Positions 1-6,167 are shown, counted from the first letter of the stretch. The stretch is 6,167 bases of DNA from Campylobacterales bacterium (GCA_027009865.1 JALVCR010000003.1:1-6167); one strand, 5' to 3'. Notes: a model not told the origin generated them from the sequence alone. Numbers and translations are program-made.

Positions 1-2283
1 AAAATTAAAAGCAAAAGAGAAAAAGAGCTCTTAAAGGGTGATATCTGTTTTTTTCAAAAAAATTACTCCTGCGCGGAGAGGATATATGTGAAATTATTAA
101 AAGCTTCCTACGAACCTGAAATTATGGGAAATCTGCTAAATACTCTTTATGCAAAGCAAGATTATAAAAAATTTAAAATTCTTTATAATTTAATCAAAGA
201 GAGATATGCAAAAGATTTTAATTTAAAAAAATTAGATAGCCAGCTCTTATCTCTTCAAAAAAATCTATTAAATACATTAAAAAAAGAGTATGAAAAGAAA
301 AAAGATTTCATCTCCCTAAAAGCATACGCAACCTCTCTTTACGATTTTAAAAAAGAGTTTACAGCTATAAATACAATAAAAGAGTATCTAAAACAAAATC
401 CAAATAATTTAGAAGCAAAAAAACTTTTGGCAAAAATGCTAATTTGGAAACAACTATATAAAGAGGCTATAGAAACATTATCTCCTATAAAAAATAAAAC
501 TCAAGATATTTTAATTCTATACGCAGACGCTCTCTATTACAAAGGGGATTATAAAAAAGCTTTAAAAAATTTTTTAAAAATAGAGAACAAAACTCCCGAA
601 ATTTACAAAAAGATTCTATTTAGCGCTTTTTGGAGCCAAAATAAAAAAACAGCCTCCAAATTTTTGAAAAAAGCGCTGAAATTTTATCCAAATGACAAGA
701 AAATAAAAATAGTTAAAATGTATATAGAGCATAAAACAGGGCCTCTCATAAAACTCTATGAAAAAAAGCTAAAAAAAGATCCAAATAATACTCAAATAAT
801 TTTAGATTTGGCAAATCTATACAAACAAGAGGGCAATGAAAAAAAAGCTTTAAGATACTACAAAAAATATGCAAATCTTACAAACGATCCAAGAGTATTT
901 AAATATTTAGCCCAAAATCTATATTTCAAAGGGGAGTATAAAAAAGCTCTGCCCTACTTTCAAAAAGCGTTAAAACAAAAAGATTACACACTTCTTTATC
1001 AATACGCCATCACTCTTCAAAATCTAAAAGAGTACGAAAAAGCGGCAAAAATTTACAAAGAGTTAAAAAGAAACCCTTTAAAAGATAATATTTTGGATAT
1101 AGATTACAGATATGCCTTTTGCCTTCTTAAATTAAACAAAGAGAAAGAGTGGTATGAAGCAAGAGAAATTTTTAAAAATATTTTAGCAAAACTTCAAAAC
1201 AGACAAAATTTATCTAAAAAAGATAGAAAACTTTTGAAATACGCAAAAGAGGCTTATGAAATTTCAAAAAGAGATTTTTTAAAACCTAAAAAATACAAAG
1301 ATATAGTTTTAGCCGAAGGTTTAAATAAACAATATAATGAATATAACTCCACAAAAGAGGCCGTAAATGTTCTTGAAGCTCTTCCCGTAAAGCTTGAAAA
1401 AGGAAAAAGCATAAATAAGATTTTGCCAAAAAGCTTTGAAAAAAATTACAAAAAAATAAAAATCAGCTCTCACTATCTAAAAGACTCTAATGATATCAAG
1501 GTAAAAAGTTTAAAAATTAAAGTTGGACAAATCAAATCAAAAGGAGTGGATTTTGGGTTATATGGAGAGAAATTCAGCTTTGAAAACAGAGAAAAAACAA
1601 AAGGATTTAAAACAATCTTAGAAGCTAAAAAAGAAGATATAAAACTCTCTTTGGGAATTAATAAATTTAGCGACTACAGCGACCCTTACGCCTCTTTGGA
1701 GTATGAAACGATTATCTATGAGCATCTGCTAAAAATTATGCTTAAAAGAGAAAATGCCATATTTTATGAAAACGAACCCTATATGGAGAAAAATAGAATA
1801 TCAAGCTTTAATATTTTAATTAGAGACTATATAAAAATGCTAAAAGGAAAAGAGTTTACCGGAGAAATCTTTATAAATAGATATAAAGACAAAAATATCA
1901 GAGTAAATCCTTCTTTTTCATATCTCTTTTTTAAAAAAAGAAATAAAAATATTATAAATTCACTTCTTTTAAGTGGATGGTATCAATTTTATAAAAAAGA
2001 GAATCCAAATTACGCCTATCAAAAAAGAGATGATTCAACAAGAATTGAAATTCAATCTTTAATAGAGATATCGAAAAATTTATCAATAACTCCAAAAGGA
2101 TCGATAGGATACTCCTTTTTTAACAATTCCCTTTTATACTCTTTGGGCATTTTACTCGATTACAAGGTAAATAATTATACGGTATTTTCTTTAGAGTGTG
2201 CAGACAACAAATCTAAAAATAAAAATACTTCGTCCGATTATAACTATAAAGAGTGCTACGGCGATTTTTATTATAGGTGGTAA
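1..2283 (+). CDS. TPR-repeat outer-membrane beta-barrel exopolysaccharide export protein (PgaA/PelB-like), 5' partial
   Basis: Proposed to guide and export a (partly deacetylated) polysaccharide through the outer membrane. The frame is open from base 1, giving 760 visible residues, and the true start lies upstream. A GTG at 88 with GGAGAGGA before it could pass for a start, but the 29 codons before it (e.g. LLKGDICFFQKNYSCAERIY) complete a TPR helix pair that runs into the sequence after it. Counting from that GTG, TPR-like helical hairpins fill about residues 1-390, clearest near 107-170 and 233-330 (LADALYYKG-, LYFKGEYKKAL-type units). A linker covers about 395-455. From about 456 to 731 there are alternating polar/aromatic beta-strands ending in GDFYYRW, a terminal aromatic residue typical of outer-membrane barrels. 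PgaA (about 800 aa) and PelB (about 1190 aa) share this TPR-then-barrel order. C704 and C723 near the end could form a disulfide. First visible gene of the operon. PgaA and PelB cannot be told apart here, and the signal peptide is outside the window. Confidence 0.85.
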   Translation, partial: KIKSKREKELLKGDICFFQKNYSCAERIYVKLLKASYEPEIMGNLLNTLYAKQDYKKFKILYNLIKERYAKDFNLKKLDSQLLSLQKNLLNTLKKEYEKKKDFISLKAYATSLYDFKKEFTAINTIKEYLKQNPNNLEAKKLLAKMLIWKQLYKEAIETLSPIKNKTQDILILYADALYYKGDYKKALKNFLKIENKTPEIYKKILFSAFWSQNKKTASKFLKKALKFYPNDKKIKIVKMYIEHKTGPLIKLYEKKLKKDPNNTQIILDLANLYKQEGNEKKALRYYKKYANLTNDPRVFKYLAQNLYFKGEYKKALPYFQKALKQKDYTLLYQYAITLQNLKEYEKAAKIYKELKRNPLKDNILDIDYRYAFCLLKLNKEKEWYEAREIFKNILAKLQNRQNLSKKDRKLLKYAKEAYEISKRDFLKPKKYKDIVLAEGLNKQYNEYNSTKEAVNVLEALPVKLEKGKSINKILPKSFEKNYKKIKISSHYLKDSNDIKVKSLKIKVGQIKSKGVDFGLYGEKFSFENREKTKGFKTILEAKKEDIKLSLGINKFSDYSDPYASLEYETIIYEHLLKIMLKRENAIFYENEPYMEKNRISSFNILIRDYIKMLKGKEFTGEIFINRYKDKNIRVNPSFSYLFFKKRNKNIINSLLLSGWYQFYKKENPNYAYQKRDDSTRIEIQSLIEISKNLSITPKGSIGYSFFNNSLLYSLGILLDYKVNNYTVFSLECADNKSKNKNTSSDYNYKECYGDFYYRW
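2275..2280 (+). promoter_or_regulatory. Ribosome binding site AGGTGG for the glycosyltransferase
   Basis: AGGTGG matches AGGAGG at five of six bases and ends 5 nt before a TTG codon at 2286. It lies inside the last sense codons (Arg-Trp) of the upstream gene, just before its TAA. The alternative start, GTG at 2277, lies within this motif and has only T/A-rich sequence without a Shine-Dalgarno match upstream. This favours the TTG start and coupling to translation of the upstream gene. Confidence 0.55.
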
Positions 2284-2285
2284 AT

Positions 2286-3587
2286 TTGAGACTTATATTT
2301 TTAATACCGGTTTTTTTATTACTGATATCTTTAACATCAGCAAGCATCTATGCTCTTACAAAACTTTATGAACACTCAGACGCTTTTGTGAAGTTTGGAG
2401 TTTCAATAATTCTTATATTCTCTTTTTTAATTATAGCAAGATATATGCTTTTAATGATATTCTCTATTCTTCAGACAATCAAAAAAAGCGCAGAAGAAGA
2501 GAGCGAAATAGTATCCTCAAAAAAAGTAAGCGTCATAGTTCCCTGCTACAATGAAGAGGCAGTAATAGAAAAATCTCTAAAAAGTTTAATAAACCAAACT
2601 TACCCATTTATAGAGATTCTCGTAATAAACGATGGAAGCGAGGATAGAACTTTAAGCATTGCAAAGAGCATGGAATATAAATACGGATATAAAAGCTTAA
2701 AAGTTTACGACAAAAAAAATGAAGGAAAAGCTAAAGCTTTAAATTACGGAATCTCAAAAGCCAAAGGAGAGCTTATTATATGCGTTGACGCTGATTCAAA
2801 ATTAAAGTCAAACGCAATAGAGCTTTTAGTCCAGCACTTCAACGACCCATCAATAGCGGCGGTAGCCGGTTCGGTTTATATATCAAATCAAGAAAATATG
2901 TGGACAAAACTTCAAGCCCTTGAGTATATAGAGGGACTTAATATGGTAAGAAACGGCCAGGCTCTCTTTAAACTTGTAAATATTATCCCAGGCCCAATAG
3001 GGATGTTTAGAAAATCGGCTCTCCTTGAAGTTGGAGGTTATTCAAACGATACTTTTGCAGAAGATTGTGATTTAACATTAAGGCTTATAGCAAAGGGATA
3101 TAAAATAGATTTTGAAATAGATGCCATATCTTACACGGAAGCTCCGGAAAATCTTTTGGATCTCTTAAAGCAAAGATACAGATGGACAAGAGGCATTTTA
3201 CAATCTATAAATAAGCATAAAAGATATATTTTTGACTTTATAAACAAACCCTCTTTTAGTTTTGTTTTGCAATATATGCTTTTTGAGGCTGTAATCTGGC
3301 CATTTATGGACTTTTGGGTAAACCTTTTTATTATCTATTTGGCTCTAACTTCGGGAATTAGTATTTTAATAGTTTATTGGTGGATTCTTTTTACCGTTTT
3401 GGATGTAGCAGGAGCTATATATTGTCTTTTGATTACAAAAGAGAGGCTCTCTTTGGCTCTTTATGCAATTTATTACAGAATCTTTTTTATCTCTATCATC
3501 AATATCGCCAAAATATTTGCCACCGTAGAAGAGTGGTTTGATATAAAAATGCATTGGGGAAAACTTGAAAGAAAGGGAAAATTATGA
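2286..3587 (+). CDS. Membrane glycosyltransferase family 2, PgaC/IcaA-like poly-beta-1,6-GlcNAc synthase
   Basis: A processive inner-membrane glycosyltransferase that probably polymerises UDP-GlcNAc and moves the chain into the periplasm. From the TTG start (433 aa; GTG at 2277 would add 3 residues) there are two N-terminal membrane helices (about 2-24 and 37-62) and a cytosolic GT-A domain (about 78-310). This domain has VIVPCYNEE (83-91), the UDP-binding Asp in INDGS (D116), NEGK (145-148), DAD (168-170), the catalytic-base ED in FAEDCD (E259-D260) and QRYRW (Q296-W300), the QxxRW signature of processive synthases. Three hydrophobic segments follow (about 326-357, 358-382, 390-414), then a basic tail with HWGKLERKG. 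Length and 2+domain+3 helix order match PgaC (about 440 aa). No PilZ domain is present, unlike bacterial cellulose synthase. It starts 2 bp after the export gene's stop and overlaps the next gene by ATGA. The sugar is inferred from the family and the adjacent deacetylase; a different beta-glycan is possible. Confidence 0.85.
   Translation: MRLIFLIPVFLLLISLTSASIYALTKLYEHSDAFVKFGVSIILIFSFLIIARYMLLMIFSILQTIKKSAEEESEIVSSKKVSVIVPCYNEEAVIEKSLKSLINQTYPFIEILVINDGSEDRTLSIAKSMEYKYGYKSLKVYDKKNEGKAKALNYGISKAKGELIICVDADSKLKSNAIELLVQHFNDPSIAAVAGSVYISNQENMWTKLQALEYIEGLNMVRNGQALFKLVNIIPGPIGMFRKSALLEVGGYSNDTFAEDCDLTLRLIAKGYKIDFEIDAISYTEAPENLLDLLKQRYRWTRGILQSINKHKRYIFDFINKPSFSFVLQYMLFEAVIWPFMDFWVNLFIIYLALTSGISILIVYWWILFTVLDVAGAIYCLLITKERLSLALYAIYYRIFFISIINIAKIFATVEEWFDIKMHWGKLERKGKL
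3572..3578 (+). promoter_or_regulatory. Ribosome binding site for the small membrane protein
   Basis: AAAGGGA lies 5-6 nt before the ATG at 3584, inside the last codons of the glycosyltransferase. Together with the ATGA stop/start overlap it supports both the reality of this small gene and translational coupling with the synthase. Confidence 0.5.
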
Positions 3588-3775
3588 AATTTTTAACATT
3601 TATGTCGTTTGTCATCTTGATAGTTACCATCTTAACGATGGTTTTTGGAATAATCGCTTACTTTTTATATAAAGCAAGAGAGAGAAAAAAAGATAAAAGG
3701 AAATTAAGCTATGACGAAATCCTTGAAAACACACAAAAAAATCATCTCTTTTTCAGAGAAAAAAGCTTTGATTGA
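3584..3775 (+). CDS. Small single-helix membrane protein, candidate PgaD/IcaD-type synthase partner
   Basis: A 63-residue protein with one strong hydrophobic helix at about residues 7-29 (SFVILIVTILTMVFGIIAYF), followed by a very basic stretch (KARERKKDKRK, about 30-40) and a polar tail of about 23 residues. The positive-inside rule places the tail in the cytoplasm and the N-terminus in the periplasm. I do not recognise the sequence itself. The role is inferred from position: directly after a PgaC-like synthase, with an ATGA overlap and a good ribosome binding site, where pga/ica operons carry the small membrane subunit (PgaD about 137 aa, IcaD about 101 aa, both with two helices). In E. coli, PgaD stabilises PgaC and forms part of the c-di-GMP-responsive interface. 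This protein is about half that size with one helix, so it is either a minimal analogue or an unrelated accessory subunit. Its last 21 codons overlap the start of the deacetylase gene in another frame. Confidence 0.65.
   Translation: MKFLTFMSFVILIVTILTMVFGIIAYFLYKARERKKDKRKLSYDEILENTQKNHLFFREKSFD
3696..3703 (+). promoter_or_regulatory. Ribosome binding site supporting the overlapping deacetylase start
   Basis: AAAGGAAA ends 7 nt before the ATG at 3711 (core AAGGA, 9 nt spacing) and lies within the coding sequence of the small membrane protein. It favours ATG 3711, giving a 65-bp overlap, over the in-frame TTG at 3768, which would reduce the overlap to 8 bp but has only the A-rich GAGAAAAAAG before it. 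Confidence 0.45.
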
Positions 3776-5612
3776 AAAAGGGCTAAAAAAAAGCGGGCTT
3801 TACGGAGTGAAGCTTGCTTTTTTGATTCTTTTTTTAACTCTTATCTTTTCTTATGCCACCTATAATATTTTGGAAAAATATCTGCCTGAAAATTTTGCCG
3901 TTATAAATATAGCAAAAGATAAGATATATATTTTAAAATCTGATTCCACACTTAAACTTTTTTTGAAATATGGAATATCAAAAAATATATATGAAGAGCG
4001 ACTGCAAAAATTTGCAAATCTTTTAAAAGAATTATCTTATAAACCTGTTTTTATAGAAGAGAAAGACATTGACAAACTCCATTCAAACGATAAATTAGCT
4101 TTAATAGATACTTTAGCCCTAAGAGAGAAAACTGCTTTAAAAATAAAAAAATTTGTAAAAAATGGGGGAAAAATCATATTCAACTATAATGTGGCTTTTA
4201 GCGATGAAAATGCAAAATTTATAGGAGATAAATTTCTAAATTCCATAACCAAGTTAAAATTTAATAAAGGATATAACTATATCAATTTAAAAAAAGAAGG
4301 GGGATATTTGAGCGTAAAAATTCTATCCCCCATAACAAAATTTAATCCAAACGGAAAAAGAATGGATCTGATTTTATACGATAATATTCCAATTTTCACC
4401 TCTCCCAACAATTTAAAACCAGATGCCATTTTAACAAACTATACCCAATCCCAAACTCCTATTATAGAGAATAAATTTGATATGCTATCCATAAAAAAAG
4501 CCGGAGCCTTGTGGCATGGAGAGTATGGAGATGGAAAATGGGTATATTTCTCTTTTCCAAGCTACGCTCTTTTTGAAGCTAAAGAGAGTGCAAAAAGCTT
4601 TAAAAATCTTATAAAAGGAATGCTAAACTATCTAACTAATGATATAATTATAAGGAAATACCCGTTTATAGATGCAAAAAACGCCATATTTATATCCGAA
4701 GATACAGAATACAAATTTGAAAATCTGCTTCACTTCTCAAATCTCTCACAAAAATATAAAATCCCGGTAACTGCTTTTTTAGTCGGATTTTTAACAAAAG
4801 AACATCAAGATATCGTAAAAAAAGCCTCAAAAAACCCTCTTTTGGAATTTGGTTCACACAGCTATTCTCATAAAAAAATAGTGGGAAACAGTGATAGTTA
4901 TATTAAAAGAGAAATAATAGGCTCAAAAGAATTGATAGAAAAAATTTCAGGCAAAAAAGTTTTTGGATTTAGACCTCCAAGAGAAGAGATAGACGATAAA
5001 ATGAGATATTATCTAAAAAAAGGAGGATATAAATATGTTTTAGAACAAGAAAAAGATTATCTGCTGCCTTATAAAAATGAAGAGTTAATGACTATTCCAA
5101 GACACGGAGTGGATGATTACACATATCTTATGAATCTTGACTGGGATAGCGCTCAGATTCTATCCCACATAATAAAAGAGGCTAATGTATTAAAATATTT
5201 AAATGGAATATATACTTTAAGCATACATACCCATTTAATAGCTTACGGAAGCAATATAAAAATATTGGAAGATTTTTTTAAATTTCTAAAATCACATAGA
5301 GATTTTACAACACTAAACGGATATGGGCTATACAAAAGATTAAAATTAAATCAAAATATAGAGCTCTTAAAAACCGTAAGCGCAAAAAACATAATAGTAA
5401 CAATAAAAAACAATAATAAAGAGAAAGTTAAAAACTTTACTTTTGAAATTTTCCCTTCAAAAAAGCTTGCTTTAAAAACAATCACTTCAGAAATCAGCGG
5501 AGTTAAAATAACCTTCAAAAAGAAAAGAGATGGAAATTATATCGTTAAAATAGACTCTCTTAAACCGAAATCTTCTTTAACTCTTTTTATCTCTTATGAA
5601 AAGAGAGGTTAA
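3711..5612 (+). CDS. Membrane-anchored periplasmic polysaccharide deacetylase (NodB fold) with N-terminal amidotransferase-like domain, PelA-like layout
   Basis: Predicted metal-dependent N-deacetylase of the exported polymer (carbohydrate esterase 4-type NodB fold) in the periplasm. A lysine-rich cytosolic N-terminus precedes one membrane helix (about 32-52), with no cleavage site obvious. Residues about 60-310 form an alternating alpha/beta domain (e.g. ALIDT 130-134, KKFVKNGGKIIFNY 146-159, GKWVYFSFPS 275-284) resembling class I glutamine amidotransferase-like folds. I see no cysteine in the whole protein, so this domain cannot use an amidotransferase Cys. The NodB domain (about 320-545) has motif 1 as SEDTE (329-333), metal-binding HSYSH (H383, H387), RPPRE (421-425), LDWD (476-479) and SIHTH (504-508). 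Residues about 555-633 form a beta-sandwich-like tail ending in TLFISYE. PgaB instead has deacetylase plus C-terminal hydrolase; PelA has hydrolase, Rossmann-like domain, deacetylase and a beta-domain. This protein matches PelA without its hydrolase. Last gene of the operon; the stop codon lies in the shared hairpin. Confidence 0.85.
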   Translation: MTKSLKTHKKIISFSEKKALIEKGLKKSGLYGVKLAFLILFLTLIFSYATYNILEKYLPENFAVINIAKDKIYILKSDSTLKLFLKYGISKNIYEERLQKFANLLKELSYKPVFIEEKDIDKLHSNDKLALIDTLALREKTALKIKKFVKNGGKIIFNYNVAFSDENAKFIGDKFLNSITKLKFNKGYNYINLKKEGGYLSVKILSPITKFNPNGKRMDLILYDNIPIFTSPNNLKPDAILTNYTQSQTPIIENKFDMLSIKKAGALWHGEYGDGKWVYFSFPSYALFEAKESAKSFKNLIKGMLNYLTNDIIIRKYPFIDAKNAIFISEDTEYKFENLLHFSNLSQKYKIPVTAFLVGFLTKEHQDIVKKASKNPLLEFGSHSYSHKKIVGNSDSYIKREIIGSKELIEKISGKKVFGFRPPREEIDDKMRYYLKKGGYKYVLEQEKDYLLPYKNEELMTIPRHGVDDYTYLMNLDWDSAQILSHIIKEANVLKYLNGIYTLSIHTHLIAYGSNIKILEDFFKFLKSHRDFTTLNGYGLYKRLKLNQNIELLKTVSAKNIIVTIKNNNKEKVKNFTFEIFPSKKLALKTITSEISGVKITFKKKRDGNYIVKIDSLKPKSSLTLFISYEKRG

Positions 5613-5622
5613 AAACCTCTCT
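5602..5622. terminator. Shared hairpin between convergent genes, possible bidirectional terminator
   Basis: AGAGAGGTT (5602-5610) pairs perfectly with AACCTCTCT (5614-5622) around an AAA loop (5611-5613), a 9-bp stem. The deacetylase TAA (5610-5612) is at the loop and the TAG of the minus-strand oxidoreductase (5621-5623) is at the base of the stem. Read on the minus strand, the stem is followed by TTTC, a short U-run. Read on the plus strand it is followed by AAAGTCCC, with no U-run. It therefore looks like a weak intrinsic terminator for the oxidoreductase and only a 3'-end stabilising hairpin, or poor terminator, for the exopolysaccharide operon. Confidence 0.5.
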
Positions 5623-6167
5623 AAAGTCCCGGAATTCTTGGAATTTTATTTAATTTTGAGTTTTTGCAGTACCAGCCCCAGCCCTTTTTAAGCCAGTGTC
5701 CGACCAAAGGCATAGGAAGCATAAATCCTCTCTTATCGTCTCTATAGACAAAAGCCGCTCCATCCCCGCTATCCATAACGCAGATAATATTTAGATGGTG
5801 AATATAGCTCTCTTTATCTCCGCTTTTCATACCTGCGTCGATAGCTATATTATTTGCGCTATTTCTTGCCATAACTTCGGCAATATGACCCTGTTTTGCC
5901 CTCCAGCTTGGACCCTCTATATAGGCACTATCTCCTATAGCGTAAACTCCCTTTAAATCTTTTACTTCGCAATACTCATCTACAAGAATAAAACCCGCTT
6001 CACTCAAAGGAAGATCGCTCTCTTTAAATACGGGATGTCCTTCGTTTGCTGGAATAAACATTGTAAAATCGCTCTCAAGAAAAGAGTCGTCTTCAAAAAC
6101 AATACCGTTTTTCTCAAATCTTTTTATTTTTTTACCAAAATGCTTTTTAATATCAAGCTTATTAAAA
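5621..6167 (-). CDS. FAD-dependent oxidoreductase, sulfide:quinone oxidoreductase/flavocytochrome c family, C-terminal part (5' partial)
   Basis: The frame stays open to the window edge, adding 35 codons before the internal Met at 6061 (…FLESDFTMFIPANEGHP), so this is the C-terminal 182 or so residues of a protein usually of about 400-480 aa. Visible family features are the strand before the second FAD contact (FTMFIP), the FAD-binding GVYAIGD followed by WRAKQGHIAEVMA, and a hydrophobic C-terminal region rich in Trp and Gly (GHWLKKGWGWY) ending PRIPGL, a likely membrane-contact tail. A Cys in NIICVMDSGDGA sits where sulfide:quinone oxidoreductases carry their third conserved cysteine; the first two lie outside the window. 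Such enzymes pass electrons from sulfide to quinone at the inner membrane. NADH dehydrogenase type II is a less likely alternative, and the subtype cannot be set from this part. Sampled lines are richer in G+C (about 38-45%) than most of the convergent operon, and there is no functional link to it. Confidence 0.75.
   Translation of the reverse strand, partial: FNKLDIKKHFGKKIKRFEKNGIVFEDDSFLESDFTMFIPANEGHPVFKESDLPLSEAGFILVDEYCEVKDLKGVYAIGDSAYIEGPSWRAKQGHIAEVMARNSANNIAIDAGMKSGDKESYIHHLNIICVMDSGDGAAFVYRDDKRGFMLPMPLVGHWLKKGWGWYCKNSKLNKIPRIPGL

Noticed and set aside
24..33. AAGAGCTCTT palindrome near the left edge as an operator
   Set aside because: It lies inside the coding sequence of the export protein; short palindromes of this kind are expected by chance.
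75..91. GGAGAGGA followed by ATGTGA/GTG as the start of the export gene or the end of an overlapping upstream gene
   Set aside because: The frame and the TPR pattern continue upstream to base 1. The ATG at 86 is followed at once by TGA, and that frame has a TAA at 32-34, leaving only a trivial open stretch.
2712..2719. A8 tract in the glycosyltransferase (also A8 at 3785-3792 in the deacetylase) as phase-variable switches
   Set aside because: Runs of 7-8 A are frequent in this A-rich sequence and these encode ordinary Lys codons. Phase-variable tracts in Campylobacterota are usually longer and often G/C.
3366..3554. 62-codon minus-strand reading frame inside the glycosyltransferase
   Set aside because: It lies wholly opposite the C-terminal membrane helices of a well-supported gene and has no recognisable domain or ribosome site; a chance opposite-strand frame.
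2286..3587. Cellulose synthase (BcsA) as the identity of the glycosyltransferase
   Set aside because: No PilZ domain, only five or so hydrophobic segments, no adjacent bcsB/bcsZ/bcsC, and a deacetylase in the operon, which fits an N-acetylated sugar polymer better.

Overview
The window is strongly A+T-rich and densely packed, with Lys/Ile/Asn/Phe-rich proteins. This and the sulfide:quinone oxidoreductase-like gene at the right edge suggest a sulfur-oxidising or sulfur-respiring Campylobacterota (epsilonproteobacterium), perhaps a vent lineage such as Nautiliales, Nitratiruptor or Sulfurimonas relatives. The taxonomic call is inference from composition and gene content; no rRNA or marker gene is present.

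Layout. Positions 1-5612 hold four co-directional, overlapping or touching plus-strand genes that read as one operon. They are: (1) a TPR protein ending in an outer-membrane beta-barrel (PgaA/PelB type), whose reading frame is open to the first base, so its 5' end is missing; (2) a membrane-embedded family 2 glycosyltransferase with the PgaC/IcaA layout and all catalytic motifs; (3) a 63-residue single-helix membrane protein in the position of PgaD/IcaD; (4) a membrane-anchored periplasmic NodB-type polysaccharide deacetylase with an N-terminal Rossmann/glutamine-amidotransferase-like domain and a C-terminal beta-sandwich, an arrangement recalling the C-terminal two thirds of PelA more than PgaB. 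From 5621 to the right edge on the minus strand lies the C-terminal part of a FAD-dependent oxidoreductase of the sulfide:quinone oxidoreductase/flavocytochrome c sulfide dehydrogenase family. The two convergent transcription units are separated by 8 bp, and both stop codons lie in one 9-bp-stem hairpin.

How the genes work together (inference from families). The glycosyltransferase and its small partner would polymerise a hexosamine polymer, probably beta-linked GlcNAc, and pass it across the inner membrane. The anchored deacetylase would remove some N-acetyl groups in the periplasm. The TPR-barrel protein would guide and export the partly cationic polymer through the outer membrane. This is a compact synthase-dependent exopolysaccharide (biofilm) system. 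It has a PNAG-type synthase but a Pel-type deacetylase and lacks, inside the window, both a PgaB-type hydrolase domain and the Pel genes pelD/E/F/G. That mixture is the most interesting aspect of the window. No RNA genes, mobile elements, CRISPR arrays or riboswitches were seen, and there is no gene-free stretch above 300 bases.
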